Of a stretch of 64,000 bases of DNA, positions 54,511 to 64,000 are shown piece after piece. Each line of letters opens with the position of its first letter. The first letter of the stretch is position 1. Origin of the DNA: Lepiota brunneoincarnata (Eukaryota; Basidiomycota; Agaricomycetes; Agaricales; Agaricaceae); NCBI GenBank assembly GCA_023014365.1, contig JAEBUN010000069.1:1-64000 (forward strand). The letters run 5' to 3'. A program made the position numbers and the translations under genes. Below the pieces are notes generated by a model. That model was not told the DNA's origin. It saw nothing but the letters and a program-made list of their open reading frames with translations, and made no database searches.

Positions 54511-54874
54511 ATGAGTCAGTACTCTCGCTACTGCTGTGCGATGTTCCATCGCTTTCTTCTGACTCATAATCTCCTTCTCCCGATTGTATCTCCATGGAGT
54601 CTTCTCCATTCTCGCTCTCCATTCTCTCGGTGCTTCCATCCGCATCGGAGGTTGGATCGGTTGATCCATGGTTATCTTCCTCGTCCTCGGGGTATTCCAA
54701 TATATCCTCCAAGGTTATCTCCATTCCTGCTTCTCTCGCCAGGTCCTGCATGGCGGTGTAGTATTCCCCTTCCTCGTCTTCGTATTCTTGTGCCCGTAGT
54801 TGATCTGTAGTCTCCTGTACCCATCTTGTAAAGTCGAACAGTAATTCTTGTTCCTCCCGGTCTGGACTGTTCAT
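54506..54874 (-). CDS. acidic ORF ending at the LTR-like unit
   Basis: 122 codons from ATG on the minus strand. The first half (EEQELLFDFTRWVQETTDQL) is helical-looking. The second half is extremely rich in Glu, Asp and Ser (YPEDEEDNHGSTDPTSDADG). The stop codon overlaps the first bases of the LTR-like unit, the layout of an internal region followed by a 3' LTR. It might be a shortened gag-like ORF of a non-autonomous LTR retrotransposon. I cannot name the family; CG content is normal, unlike the flanks. Confidence 0.4.
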   Translation of the reverse strand: MNSPDREEQELLFDFTRWVQETTDQLRAQEYEDEEGEYYTAMQDLAREAGMEITLEDILEYPEDEEDNHGSTDPTSDADGSTERMESENGEDSMEIQSGEGDYESEESDGTSHSSSESTDSL

Positions 54875-55027
54875 AACATAGTTTCATCTTTTGGGGTGTT
54901 CTGGGGGTGCATTCTGACAGCAAAATTCAAGAGAGTAGTGTTTTTAGGGGTTAATGAACAGCTGTTGAAGTTATCTTAGCCATTTGGTGCAACAGTGAAA
55001 GGACAATCCCTGTCAATTCAAAGTACA

Positions 55028-55130
55028 GGTCTCTGGTCTCTGGTCTCTGGTCTCTGAACTCTACTCTGGTCTCTATCTCTATCTCTACCACTCTGAAACT
55101 CTGAAACTCTGTTCTCTGTCTCTGTCTCTG
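55028..55130. repeat. GGTCTCT / ATCTCT microsatellite
   Basis: GGTCTCT is repeated four times from 55029, followed by ATCTCT and CTGAAACT units. Confidence 0.8.
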
Positions 55131-55302
55131 GGTTGGTTGATGACTGAAGAAATCACACTTAACAATGCACACTAAATAGCCCTCTGAAACTCTTCTTGAT
55201 CACAGCTTGCAGACTTGCATGTGAAAGTGGGAGTAAGACCTCCTCCTTCTCCATGAACAAGTGCAACTGTATTTATATTGTTTAGATACATATCGGGAGA
55301 TA

Positions 55303-56906
55303 CAGTGACCCACAAAACTGTTCCAATGTTTTGTACTTTTGACTTAAAGTAGTAATAGCTCAATAAATAAAATGGCTAAATTTGTGAAAGTATTTAGAAA
55401 CATAGCCAAATATGTCATATCTGACCCTGCAAAGTCGCGTTATGTAATACTTCCAAATGAGGTAATCATGAATTTTGTAAGCATTTTAAGTCATTGGAAC
55501 AGTTTTGTCAATGGTGATTTTTGATACTAATCCAAGCAATCACATAACTCCATTGATTGTGAATCAATAAGATTATGTGACCATGTGTCTTTGACATATA
55601 AATAGATGTGCTGACAGCCATGTCCCATCATTCTCAACCCCCCCACTTATCATGAAGCCATTATCTTCTACTCTAAAGAAAACTATCCTCTCTATGCTAA
55701 ATTCTCATCATTCCTATACTAAAATTTAGGCAATTACTGGTGTTGGGTGCAGTACCATGTCCAGACTAGCCTCTAAAAATTGTTCCAGCCTTACCAAATC
55801 ACTTGGAGGACCTCCTTCAAAACTCTCTACTACTAATATCTGGTATACTATCCATCTTATCTCTGTTGGCAAGGCTGAAACTGCTGTAGATATAGCCAAA
55901 TCTCTTACTCCCATCATTGGGACATCAGTCTCTTCACAGACTGTGGCAAGGCATCTCAAACAGGCAGGAATGAAGGCTGTATTCAAGTAACAAAAGCCTT
56001 TACTCTCTGACAAGCATAGGAGAGCTAGACTGGATTTTGCTCTGACACACCAGCATTGGACTGTGGAGGATTGGAAACTGGTTGGATAGTCTGATGAGAC
56101 CAAAATCAATCATTTGGGGTCAGATGGGAGGAAGTGGGCATGGAAAAAGAAGGGAGAGGGGCTCAGTGAAAGATTGGTTAAGGAATCTCTAAAGTATGGA
56201 GGAGGATCAGCAATGGTTTGGGGCTGTATGCTGTGGGATGGCCTAGGCTATGCCATGAGGATTGATGGAAGGATGGATGCAGAGTTGTCTGTGCAAATTT
56301 TGGAGGAGGATTTGAAGAAGAGTCTCTAGTGGTACAAGCTTAAACCCTGAGATATCATCTTTTAGCAAGATAATGATCCCAAACACAAGAGTATATTGGC
56401 CAAAAAATGGTTCAAAAAAATTGTTTTAGGCTCCTAACCTGGCCAGCACAGTCACCTGACCTCAATCCCATTGACCACTTATGGGATTATGTGAAGAGAA
56501 AGCTGGGAGAGTATAAATCTCCTCCCAAGGGTATAGAGGAGTTGTGGCAGAGGGTAGAGAAGGAGTGGGATGCTATTCCAGCTTCTGAGTTTCAGAAGTT
56601 AATTGAAAGTATGCCTAGAAGAGTAGCAGTTGTCCTCAAAGCCAAGGGGGACTACTCTAAGTACTAGAATAATAGGATGGCCTGGTATAATATATCATTG
56701 ACAAAACTGTTCCAATGACTTAAAATGCTTACAAAATTCATAATTACCTAAGTTAAATGTATTACATAACGCGACTTTGCAGGGTCGGATACAACATATT
56801 TTGCTTTGTTTGGAAATATTTCCACAAATTTAGCCATTTTATTCATTGAGCTATTACTACTTTAAGTCAAAAGTACAAAACATTGGAACAGTTTTGTGGG
56901 TCACTG
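55303..56906 (+). mobile_element. Tc1/mariner element with long (about 210 bp) terminal inverted repeats
   Basis: Starts CAGTGACCCACAAAACTG and ends with its reverse complement at 56906, flanked by TA on both sides (55301-55302, 56907-56908), the Tc1/mariner target duplication. The inverted repeats extend to about 55515 on the left and from about 56697 on the right. The transposase between them is inactive. CG is almost absent except in a conserved GTCGCG-type site within each inverted repeat. Confidence 0.9.
55652..56667 (+). pseudogene. Tc1/mariner transposase, inactivated
   Basis: Reading from ATG 55652 gives a helix-turn-helix N-terminus and then the DDE catalytic core: SDETKINHLGSDGRKWAWK (first Asp), GGGSAMVWGCM, QDNDPKHKS (second Asp), and SPDLNPIDHLWDYVKRKLG, which contains the third acidic position of the DD34D/E series. 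At least six in-frame stops interrupt it, most explained by one C-to-T or G-to-A change (for example FQQD to F-stop-QD), plus one frame change near 56420. This is the pattern expected from RIP-like or methyl-CpG mutation. It would cut and paste the element if intact. Confidence 0.88.
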
Positions 56907-56908
56907 TA

Positions 56909-59467
56909 GTAAATATGAAATAGAAAACAATAAGCTTAATTGTTACAGGCACTGTAGAATATTTTGAAAGGTTTGGCAGCATTTCTACCTTGCCCTGGGT
57001 TATGGGTTTTTCTCTGATTAACAAATGGCAATCCAGCCAAATGTGTTCTGTGCTTGTCTGCATTATTCCATGTCCATGTGAGCACATTAAGCCTCTGGAT
57101 CAATTATGATTGGAATGTATAGTGGTGAAAAGGTAATTGGTTTTTGTCCCCAGGTAAGGTTACAGGTGCACTCAGTACACTCAAGCTAGTGAGGAGTGTA
57201 CATCTTTCATGAATGCTAAGTTTGTGGGGCTTGGAAAGTTATCAAACTCAGAGAGTGATAGTACAAAAGTCAAGTTCTGTTCTATTGTCACTTGACAATA
57301 GTAAGTACTCAACAAATTGTGAACTAGTGAGCAAGTAACTTTTCTTGCTAATAGTTCAAGAATAAAGAGTTTGTTAACTTCAAGACCTAACTTGTTTCAC
57401 AGATGGCTCTCAAGTCAACAAGGATAGCACACAAATAACTTTACTTGTAGCTAACCCAAAAGTTTGAACAAGTTACAATTTGGAACCTAATGCAATAGTC
57501 CTCAATCACTGATTAAGTCTACCACTTAGAATCCTAAGCACCCCCTAGACAAATAGTTCTCAAGCTGGCAGGCTAGCTGAGAAGGTATAACTACCACTTA
57601 GGATCCTAGACATCTCCAAGATGAGTGGTCCTCAAGCTAGTATTCAATCCCTGAAGTCAATTACCACTTAGAATCCTAGACATCACCAAGATGAGTGGTC
57701 CTCAAGCTAGTAATCAATCTCAGGTGTTTGTGAACATCTTAGCTAGGAAGCAATCACTCCACAGTCAAACAGGTGTGTTCAGATGGTCAAATGAGATGTT
57801 AAACACTGTAATCAATGGGATGAAAGAATCCTGGCAGAATGCTTGCCCTGCCCCCCCCACAACAGCCTTATTTTATACTACTAATACATGCAGTACTTCA
57901 TACATATTTAGGAATAGCTTATGCATCCTTTTCCTTTCTAGCTTTTCTATTCTAAGTGATATCATATGGCTGATACATCCTCTTACTCACCCCATCAGCA
58001 GTTCTCCCTATGTTTCACAATTGGAGCCCATTTCCTGACTAGGTTATCTGATGTTTTGGCACCACAATTGGGTTGGCTCCTTCCATTTTAGTCTCCTGGA
58101 GTTCCTTGAATCTTCTCCAGACATCTAAACTTTAGTGAATAAATCAGGTAGGCAAGCTCCTTCTCTAGGCAACCCCTCAGATTGTAAACCATCAAGTTTC
58201 ACTCTATTTTCCCTTGGTTTGTGGCTTCAGACAAATGTAGCTAGGAACATTTGTATACCTATGATATACCATTAATCATTAATTATCCCTCTGCCAATAG
58301 GTTGACATATTAGGGCCTTAGGTTACCTCCGAGGTATTTTCTTGCCTGGCCAGCAACTTGTGACTTGTTCTGGCCCTCTTTTTCCCTATAGCTAAGGGTT
58401 ATCAAGAGTTTTTGCCTCAATTCTGAGGGTATAAGTTGAATAAATTCGATTTTTTGGGTATATTTGAAATTTTGGTGTATTAGCAGATGGACAATCCCTT
58501 GATCTGTTGTAATTAATCTCAGCTAGGCAGTATGCTGAGGTGCCAGGACCCACAAAGCATTCATTAATTATGAGTCTTTGATATTTTCTAGGGTTTTGGG
58601 CATTGGTTGTCACCTCCTGAATGTTGGACATTCTGTTCCATGGTCCAGTCATCATTATTGAGCTTGCTATAGGTGTAATACACCTGTAACAGCTGCTAAG
58701 TACATTCTTAGGTTCTAACAAATCTGAGTTCATCAGAAAGCTGCTTGTAAGGTTCCTTGATGTGACTGGAGTATACATGATGAGCTATGTAGAGTCCTAA
58801 ATCCCTTCAGAGAGCATTCTGATAGTTTGGTTCACTAAGCTTATTGCTAATGAGCTGGTTTGAACACTTCCAAGGCTTGAATATCCTCAATTTGGTCAAA
58901 CTGGCTACTACAGGATATAGTACTAATCCTCTATAGAGTTTTTTTAATAACATAGCCAATAATTCTATGTAGAGAATTGTTCCAGAGTACAGAATTCATG
59001 TATAGGCATGAAATTGGCATATCAGCAGCTTGAATCAACAGTCCACCCTGCTTCCCTTGCTTGCATTTCTTTATATTTTATGAGGCACAACCAAGTAAGA
59101 CATGGGATCTGAAGAAAGGGACATTGTTGGGTGTTTGACAAAACCAGGTACATGTACCTCAAGCATAGCCCAAAACCCAAGTTCAGGTCCCTTGTGGCCT
59201 CCATTCCTACTACTGTACCTGATTGCCATGCAAGTTGTCACAAAAGAAAGGAAGCCCAGAGCTGACTGTCAATATCCCCCTGTGGAACACAAAGTTATCC
59301 AGAAATACAAAGAGAACTACTGGAAACAAACAACTGCAGAACATTGAGGGAGGATATTCAAATCAGACATTCTTCCCAATATATTCAATTACTGAACAAA
59401 CAATGGAGCCAATCCAATAGCAGCAGATGAGGTGGACTGGCATGTTAAGGTAAGTGTTGAATTAGTA
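56909..59467. other. AT-rich, CpG-poor repeat remains without a gene
   Basis: Includes a diverged tandem repeat (57585-57720; ACCACTTAG..ATCCTAGACAT then GATGAGTGGTCCTCAAGCT, about 70-bp period). A minus-strand 128-codon frame (58392-58778) has no known motif. CG dinucleotides are very rare. It is probably old transposon sequence. Confidence 0.45.
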
Positions 59468-60712
59468 CAGTAGGGTAGCAAATGTTTTGTGAAAATTTGT
59501 CACATGACCTCATTTAACAACAAATGAAAAAAAATCCTATTAATCAACAACTATATCTTACATGCCAAAAATAGCTAGAAAGAAGAATACTGTCTCTGAA
59601 CTATGCTCCCTGATATGTACAAAGCATCAGGGATGTATTCCTGCTTGTGAAATTACTGATTACTTCAGAGTCAATATTTCCACCATCTAGTGGGTTATCT
59701 ATAGGCACAAGGAGCAGGATCATTATGAGGATGCCCCTAGGTCTGGGAAACCTTCCTTATTGAATGACAGGGCAATGTAACACATCAAAATTGTGCTAGA
59801 GAGAAATAGACCCCAAACTCCCTACAAGATCACCCACTCAAGAAACACTTCCTTTGACTCCCCTGCTCATCCCCATACTATCTGGTATACTATTAGGTAT
59901 TAATTGGGTCTTAGTAAATACATTTCTGCAAAGAAACTATTTCTTAAGCCCTCCCATGTCAAAGCCAGGATGGTATAAGCAAGAGAACATTGGGGGTGGA
60001 TAGAGGAGGACTGGAGACATGTAATCCAGACAGATGAGGCTTCTGTGGAGATTGGATTGGGTTCAAAGATGGTTTGGGTATGGAGGAGACCTGGTGAGAG
60101 GTACATGAAAAGGTGTTTTACCCCTACTTTCAAGTCTGGAAGACAGAGTCTTATAATATGGGGGTATATGGCACACAAAAAACTCATTCCACTGGTTTAT
60201 ATATCCAAGGATACAAGGAATGATGCAAATTATGTTAGCCTAGTCCTTAGTGGACCATTATAGGATTTTTATGGGAATTTATTGGAAGAGAGGGAGTAGG
60301 TAACAGTGATGGAAGATGGAGCTCTAATTTACCATGCAAAGATCACCCAACAACTCTGCAATTCCCACCTCCCCAATCAACTTCTACATCCAGTTCAGTC
60401 ACCAGATGTTGATCCATTGAATATGTATGGAAATGCATCAAAGTCAGAATTAATGACTAACCAAAAATCCCCAAAACCCTTGACAAACTTTGGGAGGCAT
60501 TTCAGGATGATTGGACAATGATTAATTTAAATTATATTAATGACCTGGTCAAGAGCATGCCCAATTGTGCTCAGGCAGTCTATGAGGTTAAGGGCCACCA
60601 TCCAAAATATTAACATAATTTTAGATGCAGTTGTCATAGTGTAGTGAATATCTTTAATGATTAATGCATTGTTTGTCTTTGTTGTTTTCACAAAACTTTT
60701 GTTACCCTACTG
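59468..60712 (+). mobile_element. second Tc1/mariner element, different family
   Basis: Begins CAGTAGGGTAGCAAATGTTT and ends with the near-complement (AAACTTTTGTTACCCTACTG) at 60712, flanked by TA (59466-59467, 60713-60714). Inverted repeats are about 30 bp, much shorter than in the first element. It is 1245 bp long. Confidence 0.88.
59562..60613 (+). pseudogene. Tc1/mariner transposase of the second element, inactivated
   Basis: From ATG 59562 the sequence reads an HTH part, then WGWIEEDWRHVIQTDEASVE (first catalytic Asp), a GERYMKRCFTPTFKSGRQS block, VMEDGALIYHA (second Asp) and a damaged SPDVDPLN motif where SPDLNPIE is expected. It ends at TAA 60611-60613. Several in-frame TAG/TAA/TGA codons occur (near 59690, 59777, 59903, 59969, 60261). 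One shift of frame follows the last motif. It is not functional. Confidence 0.85.
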
Positions 60713-60837
60713 TACACTCAGAACAAGTTTATTTGATGCATCTGTGTGACAGGCATTGGGGAAATGGCTTGCAAATAATTGGTGGCCATATCTCACTGTA
60801 CAAACACTAAGAACTGGACTTACAATGAACTGAAATA

Positions 60838-61330
60838 CAGTATGGGAAGGAAAACTGCGGAAAAGTGAGAAGATAATCCTCGAAACGCTCTTAGATCAGA
60901 CTGGGGGAGCGTATCGTACATCGGGACGTGATTCTGTGCTCTTTCACGTCTACACCAACGCCGGGTTGGGAGATTTATGCAGGTTTTGCCCTTGCGAAGG
61001 GGCTTATCAGAGGGCTTGACCGCTGCACTCACCTGCCTTGGCTCGTGTAGCGGGGCTGGACCTGAGGCACCCCTCCCGCTCGGATGCTTCACGGCGCGGC
61101 AGCTAATGAGAGGCCGGCCCACTGCGTGGATCGTCGTTGATTCCTAAGCCTCTTACCTAAGCATCAGGCCGGCCGTCTCCGAAGATAAGGTGACGAACTG
61201 TGAAAGTGCGAGGCCTTTGGACCCAACCAAGATCCCTGCAGGACCCCCAGAGGCCAGGCGTAGTGACCACTGCTACCCTGGTCGTTGACGCTCCTCCCAA
61301 CCCAACCGCACTCCTGAGATGTCCTCAACG
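60838..61330 (+). pseudogene. fragment of the ZNFX1-like helicase gene with insertion
   Basis: 60840-60975 matches 34535-34665 (GGAAGG..AAACTGCGGAAAAGTGAG and TACACCAACGC), i.e. an exon before the helicase core. Foreign sequence like that at 34665-34955, here longer, intervenes, and homology resumes at about 61245 (CCCCCAGAGGCCAGGCGTAG). It marks the left end of the segmental duplication whose other copy is 34530-37701. Confidence 0.75.
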
Positions 61331-63151
61331 AAAGACAACTACTTTCTGACCCCGAACATTCTCTTTCATCTGCGAGGTTTCATTCGAGCTCTATAGCTTT
61401 GCCTGCCGTCATTTGTACCAGACAAGCTACCTCCCCCCTCACTGCCTGTCCTGGGTCTGAGCCACCCCGAGCAATCGTCCCACAGTTGCCTTGTTAATCA
61501 CCTAGGCCTAGGGTTACGGTACGGATAAAGCGTGGTGGTCTTCTAATCAGAAGAAAATGGGTCCTTCCGGCGTCCACAACAACCCTGACTAGTCGGATTT
61601 ACGGGTGTCCAATGGATCCATCATACTCATATCTGCCAAATAAGCTCGGAAGCCGGTTCTATGATGAGATTGTCCCAGGGCCCCCAAGAATCCCCACATA
61701 AGTCGGAAGCCGGCCCAAAAAAGTCTCGTCCGGTCGCAAGGCTGGGAGGTCACAAATTTCGTCCGGCCGGCCTCCAACTTTAAGCCAGAATTAGCAAATT
61801 TTCTCCAGTTTTTGGCCTCCGACCTTCGAAAAATTGCCAAAAATTGCCAAAAGATTACAGGAGCCATCTAACTCATAATATAATACAGGCCGGCTTTGAA
61901 TACATGTATTCAGTGAAGAATGACCTGTTTTAAGAACTGCTATTTGCCCTCGGAGTCAACTGTGTAACAGATGCCCGAATCTGTTTCAAGCCCTGACATA
62001 AAGCCTTGAATGAGTCCCGGTCCTTCGAGTCCAACCCCCCTGCCATCTTGCTTTGGGGTCAATAACGGGAGAGCGAGGAAATGGTGAGGAGTCAGAAATC
62101 CAAGCTGGGTAACGTTGAGGACGGTGGTGGCTTGGGTTGTCGCATTGAATTATCCTCCAATGCCATTATGCTCGTTGACGTCATTCCCCTGACCTCGTTC
62201 CCTCCCTTTCCCTCTGACATCTCCCATACCTATGCAAGACACTCTCACCAACTCTGTTATTGCCCAAAAACTCGTGCCGCCTGATTCCAGTAGGGCATTA
62301 CTCAGAGGGGCAGACATCCTCTCCCATCATTGAACCTGTAGTCAGAAATGGACCTGGCGCCATCCAGCGATGCTTGAGGCAATCGTGTAGTCGGTTCTCG
62401 CGTGTTCTAAGAACTTTGGGAGGTGCTCGTTGATTCTCTTGTTCGACACACACGCGTCAAAGGATCCCCTAACAAGGATCCTTACCAAAGGATTGCTTTG
62501 GAAGGGGTAGGTCAATGAATCGGAGGGTTGGCATGTTTCTATAAGGCACGACGAGATCTTTATCTTCTTGTGGTACTTCGGTTGCGGTGTTCTTGGCTTG
62601 CCGTACGTAATCCGGTAGGCTCGAATCGGATTTATTGCCTCGACCAAATTGAAGTGATATGTGTTGACTAATGGCTCCTCGGCCAGATCCATGCAGGTTG
62701 ACATATCTTGGATTGGTGGCACTTTGGATCATTGCTAGTTTAAAAAAGTTGCGAGCAAAATCAGATCAGCAATTTTCAATTCATCACTCAATATATGGTT
62801 TATCGATCACACTCTTTAATGCGAACAATAGAACGCTGAACTAGGATTCGAACTCTCAGCCTCGCTGAACAGCATAACGTGACCGTTACAGCTGAACCTA
62901 TTCAGCCATTCGTTTGGTCTCAAGTACAGCTTCTGATCCATCCCCAGCCCGCGCGACCGCTTCATCCGGCCTATGACCTCCGACCTTAATAGGTATTCTC
63001 AGGGTCCTATTATCCCCTGTCCGTACTTGGACGTAATCAGCGTCGCCCTTCTGTAGCCTTTATAACCTCCCTTGTCCGGCGCCACTGTGACAAGTCCTCC
63101 CTCTTCCCATCTGCATTACAGCTTGAATTTTGATACCCGCCTTCAAGCCCT
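61331..63151. repeat. duplicated spacer (matches 35036-36845)
   Basis: Same landmarks in the same order as the spacer before the intact helicase gene: the AAGCGTGG.GGTCTTCTAATCAGAAG block, GGCCGGC repeats, TGCCCGAATCTGT, the tRNA-like unit and the conserved 80-bp region before the ATG. No gene is seen in it. Confidence 0.8.
62835..62906 (-). tRNA. tRNA-like sequence, second copy
   Basis: 72 nt on the minus strand, the same length as 36443-36514. Acceptor-like stem GCTGAAT/GTTCAGC (one G-U), B-box-like AGTTCGAATCC, poor T stem and atypical anticodon arm. Probably a pseudogene. Confidence 0.35.
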
Positions 63152-64000
63152 ATGTCTCGAGTGCAGTGCAGGCTCTTCAATAGTCCGACCGGTTGTCGTT
63201 ATGGGAACCGGTGCAAGTTCTCCCACACCGACGGTGGCACTGCGAGGTCGTCTGGATCTTCCTCGCCGGAGCCATCAGTATCGTCGGGAGCGCGCGCATC
63301 AGCCCTTCAGTCGCCCCGCCCTCCAAGAAAAGACCTGAGCGGTGTCCCGCGGAGTGCGTGTCAGTTCTTCTGGACAACTGGTGCATGTACAAGGGGTTTC
63401 GAGTGCTCGTACCGTCATGTCAAACAACCTGACACAGCTGGGGCCCAGAGTCAAGATGCTGTAGTTATCACAACTGATGATGAGGACAGCCCTGTTGACT
63501 TTTTCTCGCCTGAGGGCCTCGCGGTTGGCGCTGGGTCGGTTCGAGAGGACCGACACAGCCTTAACCCGAGCGAGGTCCACAATTACCTAAAGGATTTTTT
63601 GCCCGGCAATTATCGTTTTGAGGCCGCTGCGCAGATCCAGGGTTTTGTCAGAGTTCTAGCAAGCGTAAATGACAGAAACAAGACATGGGTACGTGTCGAA
63701 CCTTTTGAGAAGGTGAAGACCTTGACAATCGCTTGCCATCAAAGAATGCTGCTAGTGCGCAAGAGTTCCTACAAGTCGTCGTCAATGTGTGTTGTTTTAT
63801 GCAAATCAGCCCCTACATACTAAGCGAGCGGTCTAGGGCAACACAATCCATCGCATTGGAGACGTACTCCGTTTCGAATCGGTTAATGTGTCCATCGGAT
63901 TTCACCCCCGCGTGCTCTCATTTCAGAGGGGCTACTTCCCCATCTTTCAATTTTTCTCCTCCGACCTGATTCTCAAATCGACATTGCATAAGAATATCAA
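63152..64000 (+). CDS. ZNFX1-like helicase, third copy, 5' part (cut by window end)
   Basis: Exons 63152-63688, 63745-63786 and 63837 to the edge, with introns at exactly the positions of the gene at 36846 and no stop or frameshift in the visible part. CCCH fingers CRLFNSPTGCRYGNRCKFSH and CQFFWTTGACTRGFECSYRH are intact. The protein differs from the first copy by a two-residue deletion near the start (QG missing) and scattered replacements. Whether the helicase core follows cannot be seen. It may be a second functional gene or a truncated duplicate. Confidence 0.85.

Overview
The window reads as a chromosome-end (subtelomeric) piece of a filamentous fungus, most likely a basidiomycete of the Agaricomycotina. 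The reasons are short, frequent introns (about 48-73 nt) in every intact gene, a TTAGGG-type telomere repeat seen as CCCTAA on the + strand at the left, an Agaricomycete-style sesquiterpene synthase, CpG-depleted transposon remains, and Penelope-like reverse transcriptases of the telomere-associated, endonuclease-lacking kind (Athena/Coprina type). I cannot fix the genus.

Bases 1-16657 are a stack of at least eleven Penelope-like element (PLE) copies. All have the same orientation (coding strand away from the left telomere) and each is separated from the next by one to three CCCTAA units. One copy is essentially full length (2879-7591), one lacks only its start (9074-13682), two are 5'-truncated copies of a second family (68-2692, 14084-16555), and the rest are short 3' remnants. 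Nearly every copy ends in a hammerhead ribozyme about 40-60 nt before the telomeric junction. The full-length copy encodes an N-terminal gag-like part and a reverse transcriptase (YIDD). A 67-nt phase-shifting intron sits between them, which would give a short basic-tailed protein when spliced and a fusion when retained.

Bases 16658-19483 hold a CpG-free stretch with palindromic repeats. Then come ordinary genes: mitochondrial ETF-ubiquinone oxidoreductase (19484-21765), a sesquiterpene synthase (25895-27125), an unrecognised gene (27352-27986) and a reductase of the extended SDR family (28333-29827), possibly a small terpenoid locus. Between 32763 and 44878 lie a decayed copy and an intact copy (24 exons, 2251 codons) of a ZNFX1-like RNA helicase with CCCH, NFX1-type and RZ-type zinc fingers. 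A third copy starts at 63152 and runs off the window, carried by a segmental duplication (34530-37701 matches 60838-64000). A seven-exon MFS drug/H+ antiporter-type gene is on the minus strand (47527-49451), followed by a broken NACHT/NLR-like gene (about 51012-52150).

Bases 53460-60800 are a transposon graveyard. It holds an inverted, CpG-decayed remnant of the telomeric PLE with a GGGTTAGGG junction, an LTR-like unit next to an acidic ORF, and two inactivated Tc1/mariner elements with intact terminal inverted repeats and TA duplications. The inverted PLE remnant suggests an old telomere now buried inside the chromosome. Splice sites were assigned by hand from GT/GC-AG signals, reading-frame phase and family resemblance; nothing was searched against a database.
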